DNA from: Chloroflexota bacterium
GTDB taxonomy: Bacteria; Chloroflexota; UBA6077; FW602-bin22
DNA: 52,069 nt
NCBI GenBank assembly: GCA_016875715.1
Contig: VGOZ01000012.1
Span: 1 to 52,069, forward strand
Reading direction: 5' to 3'
Position numbers and translations under genes: made by a program. This document shows positions 30,189-40,172 of this stretch, one piece after another. How positions within the stretch are numbered: the stretch's first letter is position 1; each line of letters starts with the position of its first letter. Under the pieces are notes generated by a model. The model was not told where the DNA came from and did no database searches. It worked only from the letters and a program-made list of their open reading frames with translations.

Positions 30189-32531
30189 TCACGGAACGTT
30201 GAACCGCTCGGCGATGAGATGATCCGATCCGTCTGCCCGCCGCGCTCGGCGCCCTGTCGTGTGATCATATAGACCAATAATGACACGGTAAGGGCCATCT
30301 GGAAGATCTCCCACGGCGAGCGCGTACTCGGACGTGAAATCCTCCCCCGGGAACCACATGTTCGTTGGAACCGCCGCCGCCGGCACGTCGACCTGCGCGA
30401 AAACCGAGTTGCCCGTGGTCGGGTTGACGCCCTCGCCGATCATTTGCACGAATGTGGTGAGGGGTCGCGGTGATGCCTGGATGGCCCGCCAGTGCGCGCG
30501 CACCACGTATGGCTCGGAGCCCGGGCGGTGCGACGGCAGTGCGATCGATCGCAGCATGGCGAAATCGCCAAAGATGGCGATCGAGGCCAGCGACTCCGGC
30601 GAGGCAGGGATCGCGGCCGAAGACCCACCCGCAGACCCCGGTGACCGAACCCTCACGGTACCGGCCCACGTCTCCGCGTAGGAACCATCTGACATCGTCC
30701 GGCCGATTGTGAGGCCGTAATGGCCGGGTGGCAGGTTGGTCCGGAGCGGGAGGATGTGCTCCGCGCGCACGAGGTCACGGGATGGCCAGTCGGCAGCCGG
30801 ATAGTCCGGCCTCAGGGTGTACTCCGCTTGCACGTATGCCCGTCCCGCCTGGTCGCGCAGGCTGACCCGGCTCGCGACGTCGGCGGGTCCGGAGCCCTGC
30901 CAAAAGGATGCGAGGTGGAGGGACTCCCCGGCGGAAGTCTCATTGACCCAGCGATCGAACCCGATGAGCGCCGGCTTGCCGGTCAATGGTGCAACGTACT
31001 TCGGCGTCGCGCGCGCGGCTCGTACGGAGCGGTCGGCATCTCGCGAGAACAGCGCCAACCGCTTATTGTCGACCTCGATCTCCGAGATCAGGCGCGCCCG
31101 CCGCTCCACCGCTCGCCTCACGTTCCCGTCCGGGTCAATGTCGTACGCACCGTTCAGGGTGAGCAGCCAAATCGAATCATGCTCCGCGAACCATTCGTCC
31201 GCCAGTGCCGCTGCAGACGCCTCGGTCTGGCGCGTGTGCGTCGTCACCCCGAATCGTGCGAGTCCAGAAGGGGCGTGATAGAGGAAGACGGGCCAGTCCC
31301 AGTCGGAATAGAGCGCGACCGCGTCACCTGGACGAGAGTAAGCCCGCAGATAGGCCGCAAGAGTCTCGTAGTTATCGGTTCGCCATCGGTTCTCGAGCAG
31401 TTGGCCCGTCGTCACGCATGAGAGTGCAATCCAGGCAAGCGCCACGACGCGGCCGACCCACGGCAGCCGCGACGCGACGAGAGCGATCCCGAGAGCGAAA
31501 AGGATGCTCGCATGCGGAGTGAACAGCGTCACGTAGCGCACTGAGAGGACGGGCCCATACAGCACCGGGTTGGGCAACGCCATCGCGTAGATCGCGAGGG
31601 GCGCAAGTACAACCGGGGCGTAGAGCGCCACAACTGCCTCCCTGGTCGGCGCCCTCGCGCCCCTACGGGGAGCGGGTCGCCACGTCGAGGTGATCTGTGG
31701 CACAGCCGGCAAGACGAGCACTACGAGCACAACAACCGTGACGGGAGTCCACGGATCGATATGGGCCGAGATGCCGAATGCCGTCGCGGTGAGAGCAGCC
31801 CGCAACCAGAGGATCAGGTCAATAACGGTTCCGGCCGCGGGAGGAGAGCGCACACTGCTCAGGAATAGCGTGAGCCAGGGGACGAAAGACAGGAGTACGA
31901 GAGCGTTAGTGACGCACCATCCAATAGCGATGCGCCACGGCGGAGGCTTCCGGAGCAGATGCTGCCAAAGAAGCCACCCCGCACACCCGATGGTGAGAGT
32001 CAGCGGAACGAGTCCGAAGGAGTAGAGCGTATGCAAACCCACTGACACGATGACGCCGTATGCGGCCCATTGAGCCCAGGCTCGCCCTCCGCTCGCGAGA
32101 ATGGAGATGAACAGCAGTGTCGCCGCGATGGCGAGTACCGTGATGAGCGTGTACATCCGGGTCTCTTGCGACAGTTCCACGTGCAGACGATTCACGGCCA
32201 GGAGCCACGCGGCGAGGAGCGACACCCGCGGAGAAGCGGCCGTTCGCGCCAGTCGGTAGGTCAGCGGAACGGCGAGAGTCCCGAGCAGAACCGCTGGGAA
32301 TCGATAAGCCTCAGGAGACTCACCGGCGATGACTCGCCAGGCCTTGAGAAGCCAGAAGTAGAGCGGCGGATGGACGTCGCGTACCGTCCACTGGATCCCA
32401 TCCGCCAGCGACATTCGGGCGACGAGCACGCTCGCGGCCTCATCCCACCAGATGTTGTGCTCACCAAGGCGATAGAGGCGGAGGCCAAATGCGAGCGCTA
32501 CGGCAGCGATCAACAGCGGACGCGTCATCAA
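30189..32531 (-). CDS. GT39/ArnT-like polytopic glycosyltransferase with C-terminal beta-rich modules
   Basis: 780 aa; LGEHNIWWDEAASVLVARM...VHPPLYFWLLKAW; many TM segments; C-terminal module QMIGEG...VFAQVDVP...DGPYRVIIGLYDHTTGRR. Confidence 0.85.
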   Translation of the reverse strand: MMTRPLLIAAVALAFGLRLYRLGEHNIWWDEAASVLVARMSLADGIQWTVRDVHPPLYFWLLKAWRVIAGESPEAYRFPAVLLGTLAVPLTYRLARTAASPRVSLLAAWLLAVNRLHVELSQETRMYTLITVLAIAATLLFISILASGGRAWAQWAAYGVIVSVGLHTLYSFGLVPLTLTIGCAGWLLWQHLLRKPPPWRIAIGWCVTNALVLLSFVPWLTLFLSSVRSPPAAGTVIDLILWLRAALTATAFGISAHIDPWTPVTVVVLVVLVLPAVPQITSTWRPAPRRGARAPTREAVVALYAPVVLAPLAIYAMALPNPVLYGPVLSVRYVTLFTPHASILFALGIALVASRLPWVGRVVALAWIALSCVTTGQLLENRWRTDNYETLAAYLRAYSRPGDAVALYSDWDWPVFLYHAPSGLARFGVTTHTRQTEASAAALADEWFAEHDSIWLLTLNGAYDIDPDGNVRRAVERRARLISEIEVDNKRLALFSRDADRSVRAARATPKYVAPLTGKPALIGFDRWVNETSAGESLHLASFWQGSGPADVASRVSLRDQAGRAYVQAEYTLRPDYPAADWPSRDLVRAEHILPLRTNLPPGHYGLTIGRTMSDGSYAETWAGTVRVRSPGSAGGSSAAIPASPESLASIAIFGDFAMLRSIALPSHRPGSEPYVVRAHWRAIQASPRPLTTFVQMIGEGVNPTTGNSVFAQVDVPAAAVPTNMWFPGEDFTSEYALAVGDLPDGPYRVIIGLYDHTTGRRARRADGSDHLIAERFNVP

Positions 32532-32534
32532 GGG

Positions 32535-35500
32535 CTACGGTTCGACCACGACACGGCCGATCGAGGCCGCATCTCCGTCGGGGCCGACCATCCTTATGCC
32601 AGTGTCCGATCGATAGAAGCCAAGGCGAATCTGATAGGAACCGCGGGCGCTCGACGGGATCTCGATTGCGTACTGGTCCGCGAACGTTTCACCAGCCTGC
32701 CAGGCGCGCGTCGGGTAATGTCCTGCGAGCGGCGGCCGGTCGCCGGTCGCTTCGGGTTCCGAACCGCTACCGATTAGGTGGGCGAACACTGTGAAGTCGG
32801 CGCCCGGATCAGCGTTGACGTGCCAGATCGGGCGGACATCGATCGTGTCACCCGGCCGAGGACGTTCAGGGAGCGGCACGGCGAGCCCTGCCAGCCGTAC
32901 GAGGCCGAAGTCGTGCCGCAGCGCCACTGCCGGAGTCGGCGAAGACCGCGCTGGTCGGACCTTGACGGTCCCGAGTTCAATCCAGTCGGGCTCCGGTCCT
33001 GGTGGCTCCCAGTGCAGCCGGCGCAGGTCGGTCCGCCGATAGACGCCCAGGACGAGGCGGCCGAGCGCCGGTTCTATCTTGTTGGGCAGGAAAGGCGCAT
33101 AGCGATCGTCGACCCGCTTTCCGGTCGCCCAGAGACTTGTCGGGGATAGTCCACGCCGCGGCCAGGCATCATCCTGGGTGACCATGCGTCCCGATTGGTC
33201 CAGCAACTGGACGGTCACGGCGTAATCGTCGAGCGGATCAGCGATCGCTTCCCAGCGGGTACGAACACTGAGGGTCGCTCCGGGATCGATCGTTGCGGCG
33301 ACACCGGCAGGCCCGCCGAGGGACGCTCCGGGTTGGGGTGTGGGCGGCCATAGGCGCTGCTCGATACGCGCCATAAGACGGTCGAGACGATCGCGCGGCC
33401 CGCGCGTTGGCGCGAGGAGATCTTCGGCCACGATCTCCGCCGATACGAGACGGATCGCTCCCGCGACGACCGGTCCGTCGCCGCCGCTATTGGGTGGCGC
33501 GGTGCCGCGACTGGATAGAGTGACCTGGCCCAGTGCGAGACCAGATCCGGACGCGTTCGGCGCCGCGCACGGGCACTTCTCAACCCACGTGACGATATCG
33601 CCGAAAGAGGGAGTCGCGTAGCCGTTCGGGTCGAAGAGGCCAACCGCGACCAGTACGTGCCCACCGGGTCTCGGGTCGATCAAGTCGAGGTCCAGTTCGT
33701 CTCGGATGAGGTAACCGGGCATCCACGATGTTGTTGGGCGTAGTCCGGCGCGCGGTCGAGTGTCCCGTCGTGCCACAACTCGCCCCTCGGAGTCGATGAG
33801 TCGGATCGCGACCCGTAGATCTCGATGGATGGGGTTGTCGGCCGTCCAGATGAGTGAGACCCGGGTACCGGAGATCGCCGCGTCGATGACTCGTGCGCCT
33901 CCGGAGAATCCGCCGACGTCCCGACCGTGCGCTGCGCCGCCCTGTCCGGAAAATGGAGAACCGATACCCCAGAACACACCGGCGACCGCCGTAATCACTC
34001 CAACCAGCGCCAGGCGCCGCCTGTGCGCGCGGACGGCCAGTACGATGAGGATCAAGAGTCCAAGAAAAGTGATGGCCCGCGCCAGGTCCCCCCAGGCTCC
34101 AGATCCCGGTGACGCCATGATCTCGGTGGTTCCCGGTGGGACCCGGATGCGCCATAGACCCCGGTGCGGCTCGGCGGTCGATTCGAGGATGTGACCATCG
34201 CGGGACGAGGCGGCCCAGAGTGGAAACGCATGCTGGTCGATGACGATCTCGCGCTCGTCGTCGGACCGGTCAACCGAGATGCGGAGTGAGCCGGCGCCGT
34301 CCTGTGTCGCGCCAACGATTCGCGCTGGAGGTAGAGCGAGGGCGGGAGGATCCCCCAGCCGAGACCAGAAGTCCGAAGGAACGGTCCGTGGCAGGAACTC
34401 TCCAAGTGTGGACGAGCCGATGAGGCGCCTATCCACCTCAATACGACCCAATGCGGAGAGATTAACCTCGTCCGGGCGCAAGTCAAGGAGCGTCGGCTTC
34501 AGGTCGATTCCCGATGAGTAGATCCAGAGCGCGGTAACGGCCACAGTTGTCCATAGTGCGGATCGTGGCGCAAGCCCTTTCACCAGCCCCCCTACGAGCA
34601 TCGCGGACGCTATTGTTGTCAGGCCCAATAGTCGGAAGGGGAACTGCACAAACCCCAGGATAGCGACTACTTCCCATAGAGGTCTAGAGATATCAATCTG
34701 TAGCAGCAGTGACGCGATCATGAGCCCACCGAAGAAGGCGCCGAGGCCGGGCGATCCTCTAGCGACAAGAATTGATCCACCAATGAGAGCCAGGACTACC
34801 TGGAGCATACCCACGCGAAATAGCTGAGATAGTTCAGGGTTGAATCCGTATCTGTACACAAGTGAAGGCTGAATTACATCGAAAACAGAAGAAAAATGGT
34901 TTCGAAAATCGAACCAGCCTGTGACGAGAATCTCCCACCTGACCAAGTTCCTGTCAGCCAGTGCGGGGAGCCAGTAGAACGAGGACAGCATCAGCCCAAC
35001 TGTTCCCGCGGCAGCTGCACCGACGACGGAGATGAGCGGACAGGGGCTGGATAGCGAGATAATGCTTGCCCGTATCGCGACGACCGGTATTAATAACAAA
35101 AGCGTAATGTTGTGCGTGAGCGCCAGGGCCGTCGTCGTAATGGATGCGACCAGGAGTCGACGCGCGTCAGGGGTTCTTGCCACACGCTCGAATGCGATCA
35201 ACAACCACGGGACGATCGCCATTCCAAGGAGTTCGGGCAGAGCGGCGCGATACCATAGATCGATCAGTGTGTATGGAGCCGTTACATACGTTAATGAGAC
35301 CAGGAACGGCGCATGACCCTCACCAGTGGACCTCCCAAGAACATATGCGCCTGCGGCGCCGATCAACAGCGACACAACCGCAACGCCAACGAGCCCTACC
35401 AGCGGATTGGCACCAAGAACTTGTAGGCCAGCACTAAGAAACGATGCTGTGGGTGCATAGAAATGAAAGACCGGGTATCCGAGGCCCGCGGCGAATTGAG

Positions 35501-35687
35501 GGGACCACCGAGGATAGAGGGTTTGTGATTCGAGTGTGCGTTCCAGCGAGAGCGCCCGGAAGAGATGATCGCCTCCGTCATCGCTGCCCCAGAACTGGCC
35601 CGCGGTGAGGGGGAGCCATGCGAATGCCGTGGCGGCGATCAAGGCGATCGCGTGTACGGCCACCAACCTTCGATGGCGGCGGTTCAT
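32535..35687 (-). CDS. Large polytopic membrane protein (PTPS-related/YfhO-like GT-C candidate) with three C-terminal beta-rich modules
   Basis: Start at MNRRHRRLVAVH (ATGA overlap with upstream gene); GSDDGGDHLFRALSLERTLESQTLYPRWSPQFAAGLGYPVFHFYAP. Confidence 0.8.
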   Translation of the reverse strand: MNRRHRRLVAVHAIALIAATAFAWLPLTAGQFWGSDDGGDHLFRALSLERTLESQTLYPRWSPQFAAGLGYPVFHFYAPTASFLSAGLQVLGANPLVGLVGVAVVSLLIGAAGAYVLGRSTGEGHAPFLVSLTYVTAPYTLIDLWYRAALPELLGMAIVPWLLIAFERVARTPDARRLLVASITTTALALTHNITLLLLIPVVAIRASIISLSSPCPLISVVGAAAAGTVGLMLSSFYWLPALADRNLVRWEILVTGWFDFRNHFSSVFDVIQPSLVYRYGFNPELSQLFRVGMLQVVLALIGGSILVARGSPGLGAFFGGLMIASLLLQIDISRPLWEVVAILGFVQFPFRLLGLTTIASAMLVGGLVKGLAPRSALWTTVAVTALWIYSSGIDLKPTLLDLRPDEVNLSALGRIEVDRRLIGSSTLGEFLPRTVPSDFWSRLGDPPALALPPARIVGATQDGAGSLRISVDRSDDEREIVIDQHAFPLWAASSRDGHILESTAEPHRGLWRIRVPPGTTEIMASPGSGAWGDLARAITFLGLLILIVLAVRAHRRRLALVGVITAVAGVFWGIGSPFSGQGGAAHGRDVGGFSGGARVIDAAISGTRVSLIWTADNPIHRDLRVAIRLIDSEGRVVARRDTRPRAGLRPTTSWMPGYLIRDELDLDLIDPRPGGHVLVAVGLFDPNGYATPSFGDIVTWVEKCPCAAPNASGSGLALGQVTLSSRGTAPPNSGGDGPVVAGAIRLVSAEIVAEDLLAPTRGPRDRLDRLMARIEQRLWPPTPQPGASLGGPAGVAATIDPGATLSVRTRWEAIADPLDDYAVTVQLLDQSGRMVTQDDAWPRRGLSPTSLWATGKRVDDRYAPFLPNKIEPALGRLVLGVYRRTDLRRLHWEPPGPEPDWIELGTVKVRPARSSPTPAVALRHDFGLVRLAGLAVPLPERPRPGDTIDVRPIWHVNADPGADFTVFAHLIGSGSEPEATGDRPPLAGHYPTRAWQAGETFADQYAIEIPSSARGSYQIRLGFYRSDTGIRMVGPDGDAASIGRVVVEP

Positions 35688-37642
35688 CCTCGGATCGTGA
35701 CGTGAGCCACAGTCACTTCGTTGGCGCTGGATCCCGTGAGGTGCACGCGCCGCCCCGAGCCAGCATCGTACAGACCCGTGACCAGCCTGGCAGGCCCCAA
35801 CGACCCGAGCGGTATCTTGACCAGGTGTCGGTCGAAGACTAGATCTCCCCGTTTCCACGTGGATGTCGGCGATGAGGCGTCGCCGGGGATGGAGTCGTTT
35901 TGCGCCAGCGTACGTGACTCGCCCTGGCGCAGATGAAGGAACACCGTATACGACGCCTCGACTGGGTCTTCGACGTACCACCAGAGATCGACCGAGATCG
36001 TCTCGCCGCCGTGCGCTTCTGCCGGGACGTCTACCCGCACGAGCGATAGGGAACTGAAGGCGGCGATCCTGCCGGTCGGGGGTGGGCCTGGCTCGGCGGT
36101 CAAGACGATCGCGATCGGACGCGTGCTATCCCTACCGCTGATCGACGTAACGATGACGTCTGATGAGAGACGCGCTGCGACTGCGGAAGCCCCGACTGCG
36201 TCCTCCGCAGGCAAGACATAGTGAGCGCGTTCGCCGCCGAGAGGGATCACCGCGGCCCGACCCAGGTCGAAACTCGCGATCGCCGCATCTCGGAGCAGGA
36301 AGCTGAAGGTGAAGTCCCGCGCGTACAACGGTGCGAGAAAGACACGATCGCCGGCCTCCCTCAGTCGCACGACTGCCGCCGCGACGTCGACCTTGTCGCC
36401 CATCATGGCCAGGTAGGCTGCCTCGCTCGGGGCCCAGCGCGCGAAGTAGTCGTATGGCGCCAGGAGCATGGGTGGGATGACAAAAAGCGCCAGTAAGCGC
36501 CGGTCCCGAAGCGCCCGCACGACCGCATTGAACCCCAGCGCGGCGAGCCCAGCCGCGATTGGAGTGAATCCACCCAACCGCGAGAATGACGGGGGGTTGA
36601 CGGAGAGGACTGCGGGAGCGAGTGTCGCTGCAATCACCAGGAGAAGGAGGGTCGCCGGCACCATCTTCCTCGCCGCGACCACGACAAGTGTGCCAGCGAC
36701 CACTCCCACGGACACGAGCGGATCGAAGAGCGCTCGTTCGGGCAGGTTCTCCATCGCGCTGGTCGTGCCAACGACCGAGACGCCCAGGGCGGTACGAAAG
36801 ACGCCATGCACCAACGCACCCCATGGGTCGCCCCCGTGGACCTCGGGATTGGAGATCGAAACAGCCATCGTACGAAAATCCATCATCTCGCGGTGACCCA
36901 TGTAATAGATAAGCAATGGAGCTGCAATGGTTAAAGCGGCGAAGGCAGTAGCGAGCCATACACGGAGCAACGCGCCACGGTGTTCCGGTTTCCCGAAGCT
37001 GACGAGCGCCCCAATTCCGATTGCTGGGATCAAGAGTCGGGCCGAGGTATAGGTGTAGAGAGTCCCGCCAAGAAACGTGCCCGCGATCGCTCCATCGACC
37101 ACGGAGAAGCGCCTGAGCGCGCGCAGCGTGAAAGTGAGCGCAATGGTGAGTACGAGCGGCAACGTGATGACGCGGAGGCCGAGGCGACTGAAGTTAAGGA
37201 GCCAGTAGATTCCGGAGGCGCCCAGGGCTGCGCATACGCACCCCACGATCCACCAGTCTTCCCGCGCATAGATTCTCCCCAGTTCGCATCCGAGGAGATA
37301 GAGCGCGGGGATCGTGAGTAGCCCGAACACCAAGGCCGTGTAACGGGCTGCCAGCGCGTTCACGCCCAGCACGAGCGACGCAGCGGTCTCAGCGTAGATC
37401 ATCAGCGGCTCCCGCCCATTGTTCCGGACGAACCAGATGGGTCGTGCGCCCTCTCTCACCTCGATCACATCCTGGAGGTTTGCCGCGACGTCGAAGAAGA
37501 GGCCTGGGGGTACTCGGTCCAGGTCCCAAGTGCGAAGGCCGAATCCTGCGGCGATGATCGTCACCAGCAAGTACAGGCGGACGATCCCTGGTGTTTCGGG
37601 CTGCTCTCTGGAGATGATCTCACGTTCCAAAGTCAAACTCAC
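35684..37642 (-). CDS. GT39-like polytopic glycosyltransferase with C-terminal beta-rich module
   Basis: 652 aa; DRVPPGLFFDVAANLQDVIEVREGARPIWFVRNNGREPLMIY, multiple TMs, SYTVFLHLRQGE...GLYDAGSGRR. Confidence 0.8.
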   Translation of the reverse strand: MSLTLEREIISREQPETPGIVRLYLLVTIIAAGFGLRTWDLDRVPPGLFFDVAANLQDVIEVREGARPIWFVRNNGREPLMIYAETAASLVLGVNALAARYTALVFGLLTIPALYLLGCELGRIYAREDWWIVGCVCAALGASGIYWLLNFSRLGLRVITLPLVLTIALTFTLRALRRFSVVDGAIAGTFLGGTLYTYTSARLLIPAIGIGALVSFGKPEHRGALLRVWLATAFAALTIAAPLLIYYMGHREMMDFRTMAVSISNPEVHGGDPWGALVHGVFRTALGVSVVGTTSAMENLPERALFDPLVSVGVVAGTLVVVAARKMVPATLLLLVIAATLAPAVLSVNPPSFSRLGGFTPIAAGLAALGFNAVVRALRDRRLLALFVIPPMLLAPYDYFARWAPSEAAYLAMMGDKVDVAAAVVRLREAGDRVFLAPLYARDFTFSFLLRDAAIASFDLGRAAVIPLGGERAHYVLPAEDAVGASAVAARLSSDVIVTSISGRDSTRPIAIVLTAEPGPPPTGRIAAFSSLSLVRVDVPAEAHGGETISVDLWWYVEDPVEASYTVFLHLRQGESRTLAQNDSIPGDASSPTSTWKRGDLVFDRHLVKIPLGSLGPARLVTGLYDAGSGRRVHLTGSSANEVTVAHVTIRG

Positions 37643-40172
37643 CCAGGTCGGCGAAATCTGCCCGATCCTCGACTGGGACGCGCATCCCTCCGATTGGATC
37701 GTAGAGGCCTACCCGAAGACGCAAGGTCCCGCGCGCGCGTTCCAGCACGTGCGCGTCGTCGATGATGTCTCCCGCGATCCAGCCGTCGCTCGGAGATGCG
37801 CCATTCCCCGGGGCACCGTCATGTTGGGCCTGAATCGCCCCGGTGGGCGAAACCGCGTGTACGAAGACGTGAAGTCCTGTCGTGGACGGTGCGATCGCCT
37901 CCCACTGAAGAACCACACGACGCGCCGCAACATCCACTGTCGCCCCGCGAAGCACTGCAACCGATCCGAACCGAAGGTTCACCGGGATCGTCGGAGCTGT
38001 CGGTGACGCACTAGTCGGAACGGAGGAAACACGAATCGAGCCAAGCGGCAGAGTCTCTTCGGTGGATCCCGTCGTGATGCGCAGTGCGAGCTGGTACGCG
38101 CCCTCCGGCCGGAGCGCCCCCGCCGGGAGAGATGCCTGAATTCGATGAAAAGTGCCCTGGGTGGCCGCGGGAAGATCCCATTGTCGCAGCGGTACCCCGG
38201 CACGACTGGGGATCGCCTGGAGCGCCACGTGCGCGGACTCGGTCCGCCGTGCCTCGAAGATCAGCGTGGTGTACGCGGGCCGTCCCACGCCGATGTGCTC
38301 CGGGATCACCCACCCGACCAGCCTCCAGGCACCCAGGGTCGGTCGATCGTTCAGCGTCAGGTTGGCCAGGTCGGGGATCCAGATGCGGTCGGAGGGCACG
38401 ACCGTCACGTCGCCGAGCCGCGCGATCACGGTGTCGCGTCCGGACAGGGTGCGATCGTAGAGCGCGGCCTCGACGGTGAGGGAGCCACCCTGGAACCCAC
38501 CGTCGACCGCCACCAGCCACCGCACCTCGCCAGGTTCCACGACTTCGTCAATTTCGCCCCAGATGAAGCCGGATCGATCGACCAGACGTAGACGTAGTGC
38601 CAGACCAGGAGCGATCTCAGGAAGGCTCAGGCGAACGGGAACGAAGCGACCTGCCTCGATGGTCCGATTGGGCAACGCGGCCACCACCGCGTAGTCGCCG
38701 AGTCGAAGCGTCGCCCAGCGATCGGCTCCCGCGCCAGATGCGGGTGCGAACGCGTACAGTCGGCTGTTGGTCGTCCACCAGGCGCGGCTGCGGTACGAGT
38801 TCTCGGCAAGCCAGTTGAAGACGGTCAGATCCGGGTCGTAATCGCGCTCCGCGTACAGGATGAGCCACGTGAGATCGTGGCCAGCGATATCGCGACGGAG
38901 TTCCGCTTCGATGATCTCCCGGGGACTCCGCGCGATCTGCGGAATACGATGGACCGGCAGGTTCACGCCGCCCGCACCTCCGTAGTACTCGTACAGCGGA
39001 CTCTGGGACGATCCCGTGAGCACCACGGCATCACCGGGCCGCGCCAGCGCGTGGATGCGTCCAGCGCTCGCGCTGTAGCCGCTCCGCGAGCGGGACGGAT
39101 CGTGGGCACCCAATAGACCCGCGCCGCAGATGACGAACACTGCCGCGAGAGCCGCGGCGCGCGGGAACCTCCAGGGAATACGGGTCATGGCGGCCGCGAA
39201 CCAGATCAGCAGCGGTGGCGCAAGGATGGCCAGGTAGCGCTCTTGAAACATGGGCCGCCAGACCGACACGACCGCGCCGACCGCTACCGGTATCGCGACG
39301 AGCCACAGCAGGGAGCGGACATCGGCGGTGCCCCGGGCCGCGATCCCCACGAGGAGCAATGCCACGGCAGTGGCAGCCGAGGCAGTTTCCCAGGGATCGT
39401 CGGCCGCCCAGCCGGACAGGACGTGGGCAAATGCGGAACTCGCGACGCGCACGAAGTCAACGGTCCCCGGCAGAGCGCCGTAGTACGCGATCGTGATACG
39501 GCTGGCCATCAGGAGCCAACCTCCCACGATCGCTCCGACGATCGCCATGCCCGGTGCAAGCATCCGCAGAGTCGGAAGAGGTGGGTTCTGCGACCGTAGC
39601 GTGTGGTGGATGATGAACGCGGCCTGGCTGGCCGCGACGGTCAGCGTGAAATAGTGAGTCATCAAACCGATGGAGAGCGCTAGCGCCCACGAAAGGGCCG
39701 ACGCGCGCCGCCCGGTCCGCAGGGCTGCGATGAGCAGGTACCACGACGCGATCACGCCGAGAGACGCGATTGAGTACATGCGTGCTTCGGTCGCGTACCA
39801 GACGAGCAGGGGACTGACGCCTGTGAATGCGGCCGCGGCCACAGCCCCACGTCCGAAAAGCGAACGCGTGAGAACGTACGAGAAGGGCACCAGGAGAGTC
39901 CCTGCGACCAGAGACGGGAACCGCACCGCGAACTCGTCCGAGCCAGCCAATCGCATCCAGATCGTGAGGACAACGGGGAAGAATGGCGGATGCGGCTCGG
40001 CTTCCCTCAGGGTCGCGATCATCTCCGCGAACGAGCGGAGGCTCAGCGTGACGCTTGCCGCCTCATCGCCCCAGAGATCTCCGCGCGCCAGCCCGAGCCG
40101 GAGTCCGAAGGCGGCGGCGCAAAGTCCCACAACCGCGCTTGTTGTGAGTCTGCCCGACGTGCCAGATGTCAT
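37620..40172 (-). CDS. GT39-like polytopic glycosyltransferase with C-terminal beta-rich modules
   Basis: 850 aa; RGDLWGDEAASVTLSLRSFAEMIATLREAEPHPPFFPVVLTIW; C-terminal GLHVFVHAVSPTGAIQAQHDGAPGNG...GLYDPIGGMR. Confidence 0.85.
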   Translation of the reverse strand: MTSGTSGRLTTSAVVGLCAAAFGLRLGLARGDLWGDEAASVTLSLRSFAEMIATLREAEPHPPFFPVVLTIWMRLAGSDEFAVRFPSLVAGTLLVPFSYVLTRSLFGRGAVAAAAFTGVSPLLVWYATEARMYSIASLGVIASWYLLIAALRTGRRASALSWALALSIGLMTHYFTLTVAASQAAFIIHHTLRSQNPPLPTLRMLAPGMAIVGAIVGGWLLMASRITIAYYGALPGTVDFVRVASSAFAHVLSGWAADDPWETASAATAVALLLVGIAARGTADVRSLLWLVAIPVAVGAVVSVWRPMFQERYLAILAPPLLIWFAAAMTRIPWRFPRAAALAAVFVICGAGLLGAHDPSRSRSGYSASAGRIHALARPGDAVVLTGSSQSPLYEYYGGAGGVNLPVHRIPQIARSPREIIEAELRRDIAGHDLTWLILYAERDYDPDLTVFNWLAENSYRSRAWWTTNSRLYAFAPASGAGADRWATLRLGDYAVVAALPNRTIEAGRFVPVRLSLPEIAPGLALRLRLVDRSGFIWGEIDEVVEPGEVRWLVAVDGGFQGGSLTVEAALYDRTLSGRDTVIARLGDVTVVPSDRIWIPDLANLTLNDRPTLGAWRLVGWVIPEHIGVGRPAYTTLIFEARRTESAHVALQAIPSRAGVPLRQWDLPAATQGTFHRIQASLPAGALRPEGAYQLALRITTGSTEETLPLGSIRVSSVPTSASPTAPTIPVNLRFGSVAVLRGATVDVAARRVVLQWEAIAPSTTGLHVFVHAVSPTGAIQAQHDGAPGNGASPSDGWIAGDIIDDAHVLERARGTLRLRVGLYDPIGGMRVPVEDRADFADLGEFDFGT

